A stretch of 64,000 bases of DNA from Woeseiaceae bacterium (lineage in GTDB: Bacteria; Pseudomonadota; Gammaproteobacteria; Steroidobacterales; Woeseiaceae). Numbering within the stretch: the stretch's first letter is position 1; each line of letters begins with the position of its first letter. The translations under genes were made by a program, and so were the position numbers. The DNA lies in NCBI GenBank assembly GCA_011772865.1, contig WVYQ01000009.1, forward strand, positions 137,800-201,799, in the 5' to 3' direction. Below, in pieces: positions 16,246 through 25,166 of the stretch. Under the pieces are notes generated by a model. The model was not told the origin of the DNA. It ran no database searches and worked only from the letters and a program-made list of their open reading frames with translations.

Positions 16246-16749
16246 GTGCGTTCCGGTCTCAGCGCGCTACTTTCCCGCCTCGATCGACTGGGGCAACTGC
16301 TCGAGAACATCGCGCTTGTCGTAATGCTCGGCGGGATGATCGTCCTGGCCTTCGGGCAGATTGTGTTGCGCGAGTTGTTCGAAACCGGCTTCGTCTGGGC
16401 GGATGAACTGCTCAAGCTCATGGTTCTATGGCTGGCTATGATCGGGTCGGTCGCGGCGAGTCGCGACGATCGTCATATCCGCATTGATGTCCTTTCCCAC
16501 CTGCTGCCTGAGGGTTTTATAAAAGCAACGCGAGTGCTGGTCGATACCTTTGCGGCTGGTGTCTGCGCGGTCATCGCCTGGCAGGCCTGGCGCTACCTGC
16601 AGCTCGAAATCGAATTTGAAGACCAGGTGCTGATCGACACGCCTGCCTGGATCGTGCACGTGATCGTGCCCCTCGCGTTTGCGCTCATCAGTTATCGCTT
16701 CATCTGCCTCGCGGCTGGCAGGCTCATCGCCAGGCAGGGTTCGGCATGA
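16246..16749 (+). CDS. dctQ: TRAP transporter small permease, DctQ family
   Basis: The 167-residue protein has four hydrophobic segments, as expected for DctQ. Motifs include the GMIVLAFGQIVLRELFETGF helix and the ADELLKLMVLWLAMIGSVAA segment, followed by RDDRHIRIDVL, a conserved DctQ stretch. The start is GTG at 16246, two bases after the dctP stop, and it overlaps dctM by four bases, which indicates translational coupling. It forms the membrane complex with DctM. Confidence 0.94.
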   Translation: MRSGLSALLSRLDRLGQLLENIALVVMLGGMIVLAFGQIVLRELFETGFVWADELLKLMVLWLAMIGSVAASRDDRHIRIDVLSHLLPEGFIKATRVLVDTFAAGVCAVIAWQAWRYLQLEIEFEDQVLIDTPAWIVHVIVPLAFALISYRFICLAAGRLIARQGSA

Positions 16750-18008
16750 TCCTGATCAGCATTGTCCTGTTGCTGCTAACCCTGCTGGGCGCGCCGCTGT
16801 TCTCGATTATCGCGACCAGCGCCATGGTTGGCTTTCATCGCGATGACACCGATCTGATGAACATGGCGCTCGAGATCCAGAGCATTGCGGATCTGCCGTT
16901 TCTCGCGGCCATTCCGCTGTTCACGTTTGCCGGCTACGTCCTGAGCGAGAGTGATGCGCCGAAGCGACTCGTACGCCTTACCAGCGCAATGATCGGGTGG
17001 TTACCGGGCGGACTTGCCCTGGTCGCGCTGGCCGCATGTGCGTTCTTCACGGCTTTCACGGGCGCATCCGGCGTTACGATCATCGCACTGGGCGCCATAC
17101 TGTACCCGGCGCTCAAGCACGACGGCTACGCCGACAAGTTCAACCTCGGTCTCGTGACATCGTCAGGTAGCCTCGGTTTGCTGTTCGCGCCGTCACTGCC
17201 GTTAATTCTTTACGGTGTCATCGCCGAGGTTTCGATCGATGATCTGTTCCTGGCCGGCATCATGCCGGGCATGGTCATGCTCGCGATGCTGTCGGCGTGG
17301 AGCTTGTGGGTCAATCGACACAACCGCCGGTCGCTGGCGAGTTTTTCGTGGGCCGAGGCGCGCGCGGCGCTCCGGGAATCGATGTGGGAGATTCCATTGC
17401 CATTCGTCGTGCTCGGAGGGATCTATTCCGGCTACCTTGCGGTTTCGGAAGCAGCTGCCGTTACGGCTCTCTACGTGCTGATCGTCGAAGTGCTTATCCA
17501 CCGGGAAATACCGATCCGGGAGATGCCGCGGATCATTCGGTCGTCGATGGTACTGGTCGGCGGAATCCTGATCATTCTCGGTGTTTCGCTGGCGTCGACC
17601 AACTACATGATCAGCGCCGGCATTCCCCAGATGCTGCTGGAGTATGTTGCCAGCCTCGTCTCGAGCCCCGTTAACTTTCTGATTTTATTGCTTATTTTCC
17701 TGCTGATACTCGGGGCGATTCTCGATATTTTCTCCGCGATCGTGCTGGTTGTACCGCTGATCCTGCCAATTGCGGCACAATATGGAGTGCACGAAGTACA
17801 TCTCGGTATCGTATTCCTGGCTGCGATGCAGCTAGGGTATATGACGCCGCCCGTGGGACTGAATCTTTTTATTGCGAGTTACCGCTTCGAGAAACCGATC
17901 ATGCATGTTTACTCGGCGACGTTCCCATTCCTGATCATCCTGATGTTGTCGGTCATCCTGATTGCGTTTTGGCCCGCCTTGTCACTTTGGCTCGTACCGG
18001 GGTCGTAG
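16746..18008 (+). CDS. dctM: TRAP transporter large permease, DctM family
   Basis: The 420-residue integral membrane protein has about 12 hydrophobic segments. It contains the family region GVTIIALGAILYPALKHDGY, the SSGSLGLLFAPSLPLILYGV stretch and the C-terminal LGYMTPPVGLNLFIASYRF. The start overlaps the dctQ stop by four bases. This is the transport-catalysing subunit, using Na+ symport. Length is normal. Confidence 0.96.
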   Translation: MILISIVLLLLTLLGAPLFSIIATSAMVGFHRDDTDLMNMALEIQSIADLPFLAAIPLFTFAGYVLSESDAPKRLVRLTSAMIGWLPGGLALVALAACAFFTAFTGASGVTIIALGAILYPALKHDGYADKFNLGLVTSSGSLGLLFAPSLPLILYGVIAEVSIDDLFLAGIMPGMVMLAMLSAWSLWVNRHNRRSLASFSWAEARAALRESMWEIPLPFVVLGGIYSGYLAVSEAAAVTALYVLIVEVLIHREIPIREMPRIIRSSMVLVGGILIILGVSLASTNYMISAGIPQMLLEYVASLVSSPVNFLILLLIFLLILGAILDIFSAIVLVVPLILPIAAQYGVHEVHLGIVFLAAMQLGYMTPPVGLNLFIASYRFEKPIMHVYSATFPFLIILMLSVILIAFWPALSLWLVPGS

Positions 18009-18024
18009 AGCCGGGAGGTAAGTC

Positions 18025-19116
18025 TTGAAATCCGTCGGTCGCACTCTTTTATTCCTTGCGTTCCTTTCGGTACAGGGCAGCATCGGGGCCGAGCTCGACA
18101 TCGATGACATCAAGTTGCCGCGAGGATTCGAGATCGAGGTCTATGCCAACGTGCCCAATGCGCGTTCATTGACGCTCGGCTACAACAATGTTGTCTTTGT
18201 CTCGAATCGTCAGCAACAGTCGGTGTATGCCGTTGTTCCGAGCGGCGGCGCCAACCCGCGGGTCGTCGAAGTTGCGCAGGGCCTGACGGTGCCCAACGGC
18301 ATCGCATTTCATAACGGTGACCTGTATGTCGCCGAGATCAGTCGCGTCCTCGTCTTTCGCAACATCATGGCGACGATGACCGAATCCCCCAGACCCGACG
18401 TCCTGGATATCGAGCTGCCTCGGGAGGGCCACCATGGCTGGCGTTATATCGCCTTCGGGCCGGATGGCAAGCTCTATATTGGTATTGGTGCGCCCTGTAA
18501 TATCTGTGACCGCGATGACGAGGGCTTCGCCCAGATATGGCGGATGAATCCTGACGGCAGCGGTAAGGAGATATTCGCCCGCGGCGTTCGCAACACGGTC
18601 GGGTTTACCTGGCATCCAGATACCGGAGAGATGTGGTTTACGGACAACGGCCGCGACATGCTGGGTGACGATCTGCCGCCCGACGAACTCAATCGCGCGG
18701 GCCGGCCAGGACTGCATTTCGGCTACCCGTATTGCCATGGTGGCGATTTGCCGGATCCTGAGTTCGGTCGCGACTGCGGGAGTTACATGCCGCCCGAGTT
18801 GAAGCTCGGGCCCCACGTGGCTGCCCTGGGTCTACAGTTTTACACGGGGGATATGTTCCCCGCCGAGTACCGGGGCCAGCTCTTTATTGCGGAACACGGC
18901 TCGTGGAATCGGTCAAAGAAAATAGGCTACCGCGTCATGCTCGTCGAACTGGAAGATGGTTTACCGGTTTCTTACGAGCCTTTTGCCGAGGGCTGGCTGC
19001 GACGTGGCGAGGTCTCCGGTCGACCAGTGGACCTGGTCGAGTTGAGTGACGGGTCGTTGCTCGTCAGCGACGATCACGGCGGCCGCGTATTCCGCATCTA
19101 TTACGAGGACGACTAG
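18025..19116 (+). CDS. Secreted sorbosone/glucose-dehydrogenase-like beta-propeller protein
   Basis: The TTG at 18025 is chosen because GGGAGG lies 7-12 bases upstream and the product begins with a signal peptide (about 1-20). The 363-residue protein follows the GSDH (soluble PQQ-dehydrogenase) fold: LPRGFEIEVYANVPNARSL, LTVPNGIAFHNGDLYVAEI, HHGWRYIAFGPDGKLYIGIG, MWFTDNGRDMLGDDLPPDEL and FIAEHGSWNRSKKIGYRV. Such proteins oxidise sugars in the periplasm with PQQ, but many members have lost activity. The gene lies 16 bases behind dctM and 3 before sppA, so it may be part of the TRAP operon and act on the imported compound or its precursor. Confidence 0.82.
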   Translation: MKSVGRTLLFLAFLSVQGSIGAELDIDDIKLPRGFEIEVYANVPNARSLTLGYNNVVFVSNRQQQSVYAVVPSGGANPRVVEVAQGLTVPNGIAFHNGDLYVAEISRVLVFRNIMATMTESPRPDVLDIELPREGHHGWRYIAFGPDGKLYIGIGAPCNICDRDDEGFAQIWRMNPDGSGKEIFARGVRNTVGFTWHPDTGEMWFTDNGRDMLGDDLPPDELNRAGRPGLHFGYPYCHGGDLPDPEFGRDCGSYMPPELKLGPHVAALGLQFYTGDMFPAEYRGQLFIAEHGSWNRSKKIGYRVMLVELEDGLPVSYEPFAEGWLRRGEVSGRPVDLVELSDGSLLVSDDHGGRVFRIYYEDD

Positions 19117-19119
19117 TTC

Positions 19120-20973
19120 GTGAGTAAACCAAACTTCCTGATCAGACTCTTTTCCGCTATCTGGGGCGGTGTCGACGGTGTACGAAAAATACTGCACCTG
19201 ATTCTTTTGCTGGTACTGTTCACCATCATCTTTGGCGCCATGCAGGACACACCGCTGGTCCTGCCCGATCGCGCCGCACTCGTCATCGAACCCTACGGAT
19301 ATCTTGTCGAACAGATAGAAGGGCACCCGTTCGACCGGGCTCTGTCGGAGCTGGCTGGCGACGGCAGGCCGCAAACACTCGTTCAGGACATGATCGACGC
19401 GCTCGATTATGCGAAAGATGATGACCGCATCGAAGTTTTGTATATAGATCTCGGCAGTCTGCTGGGCGGCGGTCTGAGCAAATTGCAGCGGGTGGCCGCC
19501 GCAATCGAGGACTTCAAAACGTCAGGAAAGACCGTTATCGCAAGCGCCGACTTCCTCAGTCAGCAGGGTTACTACATTGCCGCCCATGCTGACGAGGTTT
19601 ACCTGCATCCCGAGGGCATGATGCTGTTGCAGGGCTATGGGCGATGGCGTAATTACTTCAAGGAAGCGATCGATCTGTTGCGAATCGACTGGAACGTGTT
19701 TCGTGTCGGTACCCACAAGTCATTTGTCGAGCCCTATACGCGAATGGACATGTCGGACGCGGATCGCGAGACAACTCTGCACCTCGTCGAGCAGCTCTGG
19801 TCCCTGTATGAGAGTGATGTCGAAACCGCGCGCGGTCTTGAGCCCGGGACGATCGAGGACTACACGGATAATTTCGTCGAGATCATGGAGGCCAATGGCG
19901 GTGACTTTGCCCGGGCGGCCGCCGAGCACGGTCTCGTCGATGATCTGCTGAAGCGGACCGAACTGCGCGATTTGTTGATCGACCGTGTCGGTCCGGATCC
20001 GGATCACACTGACACCTTCCGGTCGGCCGGTATGTACGAATACCTTGCGCAGATGCGAGTGCTGTCCGGTGGAAAGAAGCGGACGAAGAATGTCGCGGTC
20101 GTTGTTGCAGCCGGCGATATCCTCTTCGGCTCCCAGCCACCCGGAACGGTCGGGGGCGACTCGACATCAGCGTTGCTCCGTGAAGCGCGCAACGAAGACT
20201 CCGTGGAGGCGGTCGTTTTACGTGTCGACAGTCCCGGCGGGAGTGCTTTCGCTTCCGAGATCATCATGGACGAAATCATTGCATTGCGAAATGCCGGAAA
20301 ACCTGTCGTAGCGTCGATGGGCAGCGTTGCCGCGTCGGGCGGCTACGCGATCTCGACCGTCGCGGACAAAGTCTTCGCCAGCCCGGCGACGATCACGGGC
20401 TCGATCGGTGTCTTCGGAATGTTCCCGACGTATCAGCGCACGCTGCGCACGGTCGGTATTGCAACAGACGGCGCCGGATCGACGCCACTGTCAGGGGAAC
20501 TCAGGCCCGATCGGGAGATGTCCGAGCAGTCGAAGAAGCTGTTCCAGCTGGCCATCAATGACTATTACGACGATTTTGTTGGCCTGGTCGCCGAAAGCCG
20601 CGAGATGGATGTCGAGATTGTTGATGCGATTGGACAGGGCCAGGTGTGGACCGGCCTGGATGCCGTCGAAAACGGACTCGTTGACGAGCTCGGTACCCTC
20701 GAGGATGCGATTGCCGCCGCGGCGGAGCTGGCCGAACTCGGTGACGAAGACTACGGGACATTGCTGATCGAACAATCCCTGTCCCCGACCGAACAGATGA
20801 TTATTGATCTGCTCGGTGCGGTTTCCGTTACCGGAATCGACGTGTCCGGCTGGATGAAAAGCCCGTCTCTCGTCCGGGATATCGCGGACGACGTGATGTC
20901 GAAGGCCGGACCGCTGCTGCGCTTCAACGATCCGAAAGGCATTTACTCACACTGTTTCTGCGATCTGCGCTGA
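19120..20973 (+). CDS. sppA: Signal peptide peptidase SppA, 67-kDa type
   Basis: SppA is a membrane-anchored serine protease that degrades cleaved signal peptides. The 617-residue protein begins at GTG 19120. It has an N-terminal membrane anchor (about 24-40) and two ClpP-like domains. The catalytic pair is preserved: Lys200 in GTHKSFVEPY (first domain) and Ser406 in GSVAASGGYAIS (second domain). Length fits the 67-kDa class (E. coli SppA has 618). It starts three bases after the sorbosone-dehydrogenase-like gene and ends convergently, 10 bases from tdh. Confidence 0.96.
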   Translation: MSKPNFLIRLFSAIWGGVDGVRKILHLILLLVLFTIIFGAMQDTPLVLPDRAALVIEPYGYLVEQIEGHPFDRALSELAGDGRPQTLVQDMIDALDYAKDDDRIEVLYIDLGSLLGGGLSKLQRVAAAIEDFKTSGKTVIASADFLSQQGYYIAAHADEVYLHPEGMMLLQGYGRWRNYFKEAIDLLRIDWNVFRVGTHKSFVEPYTRMDMSDADRETTLHLVEQLWSLYESDVETARGLEPGTIEDYTDNFVEIMEANGGDFARAAAEHGLVDDLLKRTELRDLLIDRVGPDPDHTDTFRSAGMYEYLAQMRVLSGGKKRTKNVAVVVAAGDILFGSQPPGTVGGDSTSALLREARNEDSVEAVVLRVDSPGGSAFASEIIMDEIIALRNAGKPVVASMGSVAASGGYAISTVADKVFASPATITGSIGVFGMFPTYQRTLRTVGIATDGAGSTPLSGELRPDREMSEQSKKLFQLAINDYYDDFVGLVAESREMDVEIVDAIGQGQVWTGLDAVENGLVDELGTLEDAIAAAAELAELGDEDYGTLLIEQSLSPTEQMIIDLLGAVSVTGIDVSGWMKSPSLVRDIADDVMSKAGPLLRFNDPKGIYSHCFCDLR

Positions 20974-20983
20974 CGCGCCCGCG

Positions 20984-22009
20984 CTAGTTCCAGTGCAGTA
21001 TTACCTTGCCCGACTGGCCGGACTCCATCAGGTCGAACGCGGGCTGAAACTCGTCGATCGGAAAATGGTGCGTGATGATCGGCTCGATGTTGAGGCCGCT
21101 CTGCAGCATGCTCGACATCTTGTACCAGGTCTCGAACATCTCGCGACCATAGATGCCCTTGACGATCAGTCCCTTGAATATCACCTCGTCCCAGTTGATG
21201 CCGGTGCCTTCGGGCAGGATGCCGAGTAACGCGATCTTGCCGCCGTGGTGCATCGTGCGCAGCATGTCCTGGAAAGCCTGGGCATTGCCGGACATTTCCA
21301 TCCCGACGTCGAAACCCTCGACCATGCCGAGTTCTTGCATCGCGTCGTCGATCGACTCGCGGGTGACATTGAGAGCGAGCGAGGCGCCCATCTTGCGGGC
21401 AAGGTCCAGCCGATAGTCGTTCACGTCGGTGATGACGATATGGCGTGCGCCTGCATAACGAGCGATAGCAACGGCCATGATTCCGATAGGACCTGCGCCG
21501 GTAATCAGCACATCCTCGCCAACGAGGTCGAATGAAAGGGCCGTGTGCGTCGCATTGCCGAGCGGGTCGAGAATGGATGCCATGTCGTCGGTGATGGAGT
21601 CCGGCAGTTTGAATACATTAAATGCCGGAACGGCCAGGTACTCGGCGAAAGCGCCGGGCCGGTTGACGCCGATGCCAAGCGTGTTCATGCACAGATGCCG
21701 GCGGCCGGCCCGGCAGTTTCGGCAAACTCCGCAGGTGATGTGTCCCTCGGCCGATACCCTGTCGCCAGTCTCGAATCCCCGGACTTCGCTGCCATATTCG
21801 ACGATCTGCCCGCAGAATTCGTGTCCGGCGGTCAGCGGCACCGGGATCGTGTGCTGCGCCCACTCGTCCCACTGGTAGATGTGAATGTCAGTACCGCAGA
21901 TTGCGGTCTTGTTGACCTTGATCAGGACGTCGTTGTGACCGACACGCGGCTTGTCGATGTCCTCCATCCAGATACCGCGCTCAGGTTTTACTTTTACTAA
22001 TGCTTTCAT
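20984..22009 (-). CDS. tdh: L-threonine 3-dehydrogenase
   Basis: Tdh oxidises threonine to 2-amino-3-ketobutyrate with NAD+, the first step of the threonine-to-glycine path. The 341-residue zinc-dependent alcohol dehydrogenase family protein has the catalytic-zinc Cys38 in [13 protein letters not shown], the [12 protein letters not shown] segment, the structural zinc Cys set in [15 protein letters not shown], and the nucleotide-binding loop [13 protein letters not shown]. Its start codon shares one base with the kbl stop (TGATG at 22007-22011), so the two are translationally coupled. Length is exactly that of E. coli Tdh. Confidence 0.98.
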   Translation of the reverse strand: MKALVKVKPERGIWMEDIDKPRVGHNDVLIKVNKTAICGTDIHIYQWDEWAQHTIPVPLTAGHEFCGQIVEYGSEVRGFETGDRVSAEGHITCGVCRNCRAGRRHLCMNTLGIGVNRPGAFAEYLAVPAFNVFKLPDSITDDMASILDPLGNATHTALSFDLVGEDVLITGAGPIGIMAVAIARYAGARHIVITDVNDYRLDLARKMGASLALNVTRESIDDAMQELGMVEGFDVGMEMSGNAQAFQDMLRTMHHGGKIALLGILPEGTGINWDEVIFKGLIVKGIYGREMFETWYKMSSMLQSGLNIEPIITHHFPIDEFQPAFDLMESGQSGKVILHWN

Positions 22010-23208
22010 CAGGTTATCACCTTTAGTTCACGTCCTACTTCAGTAAATGCCTCGACCGCGTGGTCGAGCTGATTGCGCGTCAGGCCCGCCGTCATCTGGG
22101 TGCGTATGCGGGCCTCACCCTCGGGAACCACCGGGAACGAGAAGCCGATGACATAGATGCCGCGTTCGAGCAGCCTGTCGGCCATCGTCGTGGCCAGTCT
22201 GGCATCGCCCAGCATGACCGGAATGATCGGATGCTCGCCGGGCTTCAGGTCAAATCCCCGCTCGGTCATCCTGCTGCGAAAATACTGCGCATTGGCATGA
22301 AGGTTTTCCCGCAAAGAGCTGTCGCGTTCCAGCAGGTCGAGAACCGCGATCGATGCCGCGGCGATGATCGGTGCCACCGAATTGGAAAACAGGTAGGGGC
22401 GCGATCGCTGCCTGAGCCAGCCGACGATTTCTTTTCTTGCCGCCGTGAATCCGCCTGACGCGCCGCCCAATGCCTTGCCGAGCGTGCCCGTGATGATATC
22501 GACGCGCCCCATGACGCCCCGATACTCGTGGGTGCCGCGCCCCGTTTTGCCCAGGAATCCCGTTGCATGACAGTCATCGATCATCGTCAGTGCATCGTAC
22601 TTGTCCGCGAGATTGCAGATGGCTTCGAGGTCGGCAATCGTGCCGTCCATCGAAAATACGCCGTCGGTAACGATTAGCCTGACCTTTGCGTCTTTTGCCG
22701 CTTCGAGCTGGGCCTCGAGGTCGGCCATGTCATTGTGCGTGTAGCGAAAGCGCTGTGCTTTGCAGAGCCGAATGCCGTCGATAATGCTGGCATGGTTCAG
22801 AGCGTCGGAGATGACGGCATCGTCGGGCCCGAGCAGCGTCTCGAACAGGCCGCCATTGGCGTCAAAGCAGGAAGGGTAGAGGATCGTATCCTCGGCACCC
22901 AGGAAACCGCTGATACGGGCCTCGAGATCCTTGTGCAGTGTTTGTGTGCCGCAAATGAACCGGACCGATGCCATGCCGTAACCAAATGCGTCGAGTGCGT
23001 TGTGTGCCGCGGCAATGACCTCCGGGTGGTTAGCCAGTCCCAGGTAATTATTCGCGCACAGATTGAGCACGTGCTGTGTCTCGCCGTCCGATTTGACGTC
23101 GATGGCAGCTTGCTGGGGACCCGCAATCAGGCGTTCGGTCTTGTAGAGGCCTTGCGACTTAAGGGCTTCGGTTTGTTCTCTCAGGGAGTCGAGGAATGCG
23201 GCTGCCAC
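22009..23208 (-). CDS. kbl: Glycine C-acetyltransferase (2-amino-3-ketobutyrate CoA ligase)
   Basis: Kbl cleaves 2-amino-3-ketobutyrate with CoA to glycine and acetyl-CoA. It is a PLP fold-type I enzyme: [69 protein letters not shown] and the PLP-lysine segment [14 protein letters not shown]. The GTG at 23208 is taken as the start because it gives 399 residues beginning [17 protein letters not shown], matching the 398-residue E. coli protein, with GAGA just upstream. A farther ATG at 23250 would add a 14-residue non-homologous extension. It is followed directly by tdh. Confidence 0.95.
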   Translation of the reverse strand: MAAAFLDSLREQTEALKSQGLYKTERLIAGPQQAAIDVKSDGETQHVLNLCANNYLGLANHPEVIAAAHNALDAFGYGMASVRFICGTQTLHKDLEARISGFLGAEDTILYPSCFDANGGLFETLLGPDDAVISDALNHASIIDGIRLCKAQRFRYTHNDMADLEAQLEAAKDAKVRLIVTDGVFSMDGTIADLEAICNLADKYDALTMIDDCHATGFLGKTGRGTHEYRGVMGRVDIITGTLGKALGGASGGFTAARKEIVGWLRQRSRPYLFSNSVAPIIAAASIAVLDLLERDSSLRENLHANAQYFRSRMTERGFDLKPGEHPIIPVMLGDARLATTMADRLLERGIYVIGFSFPVVPEGEARIRTQMTAGLTRNQLDHAVEAFTEVGRELKVIT

Positions 23209-23304
23209 GGTCGATTCTCGCTGGTTCGAAAGGGGATGAAAGTATAGCAACCGGGCTCGACATGGTTACCATACGTGCTTTTCACACCGGGCGGCTGTCC
23301 AGCT

Positions 23305-23601
23305 ATGCAATTCACGAACCAGCCTGCGGCGAAGCCGGCGTCGATCCCCGGTCTCAGTAGCCTGTATCTCGCCGACGAGGAGAAGCTTGTCCGGGAACTT
23401 GTGGAGGCCGCCGATCCGGGTGACAGCGCGCGCAGCAAAATCGGGGAAACGGCAGCCCGGCTCGCAATGCATGGCGATGGTACCCATGTCGTATCGCTCG
23501 ACCAGGTGATCGAAACCATGCGCCAGACCGGGCTCGATATGTCTTCGAGCTACAAGGAAACGTCCAAGGGTGGCCTGGCCGTAAATGTGCCCGAGTGCTG
23601 A
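23305..23601 (+). pseudogene. Chimeric remnant: PutA N-terminal-like piece joined to L-serine dehydratase C-terminus
   Basis: The 98-residue reading frame falls into two parts. Residues about 15-50 ([19 protein letters not shown] onward to AARL) resemble the N-terminal helices of proline dehydrogenase PutA. From about 48 to the end ([20 protein letters not shown], then [20 protein letters not shown] and NVPEC) it matches the C-terminal end of L-serine ammonia-lyase SdaA (VSLD-VI-TM--TG-DM---YKET--GGLA). The catalytic parts of both enzymes are absent, so neither activity is possible. The simplest reading is a deletion that fused two degradative genes at a shared AARLA-like stretch. It sits beside kbl-tdh, divergent from kbl. 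The homologies are from recall. A real small protein is less likely. Confidence 0.6.
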
Positions 23602-23611
23602 AGCCGTTTCG

Positions 23612-24106
23612 CTAATGCACTTTTTTCGGATAGTCGTGCAGGATGAGTTTCGTCGCTGGCCGGTCGTAAAGCATCCAGTCGTCGCAATCGAGACTGATCG
23701 ATACGACGCCGGCCGTCGGCAGGTTACTGGTCAGGCCCGGCATGAAAAAGTTGACGAGGTCTGTCAGTCCCGGGTTGTGCCCGAACAGCATCAGGTGATT
23801 GAAACCGGGATCCTGGGTGGCGATGACATCGAGCAGATTATCGAGCGAGGCGAGGTAGAGGCCATCCTCGCGCTGCAGAAATTCCACTGGGTAGCCGAGT
23901 TCGCTGGCAAATATCTTGGCCGTCGTCCACGCACGCACGGCCGGGCTGCTAATGATCTGCGATGGCCTGATTCCGGCCTCCGCGACGCGCTGCCCCATGA
24001 TCGGCGCATCGCGCTTGCCGCGTTTGTTCAGCGGCCGCTCCCGATCGGTCAGGTCGCGATGTTTCCAGCTTGACTTGGCGTGACGAACAATAGTGAGTGA
24101 TTTCAT
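23612..24106 (-). CDS. sixA: SixA-type phosphohistidine phosphatase
   Basis: The 164-residue protein begins MKSLTIVRHAKSSW, with the catalytic RHA (Arg8-His9) of the histidine phosphatase (phosphoglycerate mutase-like) superfamily. RPLNKRGKRDAPIMGQRVAE and SSPAVRAWTTAKIFASEL are typical SixA segments, and LMLFGHNPGLTDL supplies the second catalytic His. SixA dephosphorylates phosphohistidine on phosphotransferase or phosphorelay proteins. It lies 29 bases downstream of sufT on the same strand and may be transcribed with the SUF operon, although no functional link is obvious. Confidence 0.9.
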   Translation of the reverse strand: MKSLTIVRHAKSSWKHRDLTDRERPLNKRGKRDAPIMGQRVAEAGIRPSQIISSPAVRAWTTAKIFASELGYPVEFLQREDGLYLASLDNLLDVIATQDPGFNHLMLFGHNPGLTDLVNFFMPGLTSNLPTAGVVSISLDCDDWMLYDRPATKLILHDYPKKVH

Positions 24107-24135
24107 ACGCGGCAGAACCTTTTGCTGACGCGAGT

Positions 24136-24687
24136 TTACATCAAGCCGGTCTGCAAGCGCGCCTCGTCCGACATCATGCTCTGGTTCCAGGGCGGGTCGA
24201 AGACGAGTTCGACTCGGACATCAGACACGGTCGGAACGACCGCAATCTTTTCCTGCGCGTCCTGCACGATTACCTCGCCCATGCCGCAGCCGGGAGCTGT
24301 CAGTGTCATGTCCACATTGACGCTACGTTCACCATTGCCAAGTGGTTTGATCTCGCACCGATAGACCAGGCCCAGGTCGACGATATTTACCGGAATCTCG
24401 GGGTCGTAACAGGTGCGCAGCTGGTTCCAGATAACTGCCTCGATATCCTCATCGGATGCGTTCTCGGGTACTTCGGGCGGAGGGACGGGCTCCTTGCCGA
24501 TGGCATCGGCATCCCGGCCTGCGATGCGAAACAGGTTGCCTTCGACGTATATGGTGAAACTGCCACCGAGCGCCTGGGTGATGAATCCGTTCGTGCCTTG
24601 CCGCAGCACGAGTTCCTCACCCGCGGGGATAATGATTGCCTTGACGTCACGAGCGATCGTGAATGGTTCATTCATGTGCCCAAACAT
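24136..24687 (-). CDS. sufT: SUF system Fe-S assembly protein SufT
   Basis: The ATG at 24687 gives 183 residues (MFGHMNEPFTIARDVKAIII); translation of the longer upstream frame overlaps sufU and is rejected. The C-terminal half is a DUF59/MIP18-type domain (NQLRTCYDPEIPVNIVDLGL and LTAPGCGMGEVIVQDAQEKI), and the N-terminal half is the extension specific to proteobacterial SufT. SufT helps maturation of Fe-S proteins, especially under high demand. It starts two bases after the sufU stop and is the last suf gene of the operon. Confidence 0.94.
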   Translation of the reverse strand: MFGHMNEPFTIARDVKAIIIPAGEELVLRQGTNGFITQALGGSFTIYVEGNLFRIAGRDADAIGKEPVPPPEVPENASDEDIEAVIWNQLRTCYDPEIPVNIVDLGLVYRCEIKPLGNGERSVNVDMTLTAPGCGMGEVIVQDAQEKIAVVPTVSDVRVELVFDPPWNQSMMSDEARLQTGLM

Positions 24688-24689
24688 TG

Positions 24690-25166
24690 CTACTCCGTCG
24701 ATACCGGTTCGGTCTGGCCGTGAACGGCCGAATTCAGTGCATGCCAGGCGAGCGTGGCGCATTTGACGCGCAACGGATAGTCGCGAACACCGTCGAGCGC
24801 CCGTATCTTGTCGAGGCTGACCCCGATATCCCGCGGCTCGCGCGCGGTGGGGCCGGTCAGTCTTCCCGTGACTTCCATGAAGCACTCGACGGCCTGTTGT
24901 TTGCTGAGGCCCGTCACGAGGTCTGTGAGCAGGGAAGCCGACGCAACAGAGATCGCACAACCGCTGCCCTCAAATGCAGCCTCGCGAATGACATCGTCGT
25001 CGAGCCGGACATACAGTCGCAGTTTGTCGCCACAGAGGGGGTTGATGCCCTCCGCCGTATGCGTCGCGCCGTCAAGCTTGTGAAAATGGCGCGGGTTGCG
25101 GGCATGGTCGAGGATCAGCTCGCGGTAAAGATCGCGCAGTTCATCTGTGTTGGCTGCCGCAGTCAT
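24690..25166 (-). CDS. sufU: SUF system zinc-type scaffold/sulfur-transfer protein SufU
   Basis: From the ATG at 25166 the protein has 158 residues: MTAAANTDELRDLYRELILD. It is IscU-like but carries the SufU insertion. Ligand residues C45, D47, C70 and C136 correspond to the zinc site through which SufU accepts sulfur from SufS in the Bacillus system. The start overlaps the sufS stop (ATGA). An alternative upstream start (25295) lies inside sufS and is rejected. It probably replaces SufE as the partner of SufS here, since no sufE is present. Confidence 0.94.
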   Translation of the reverse strand: MTAAANTDELRDLYRELILDHARNPRHFHKLDGATHTAEGINPLCGDKLRLYVRLDDDVIREAAFEGSGCAISVASASLLTDLVTGLSKQQAVECFMEVTGRLTGPTAREPRDIGVSLDKIRALDGVRDYPLRVKCATLAWHALNSAVHGQTEPVSTE

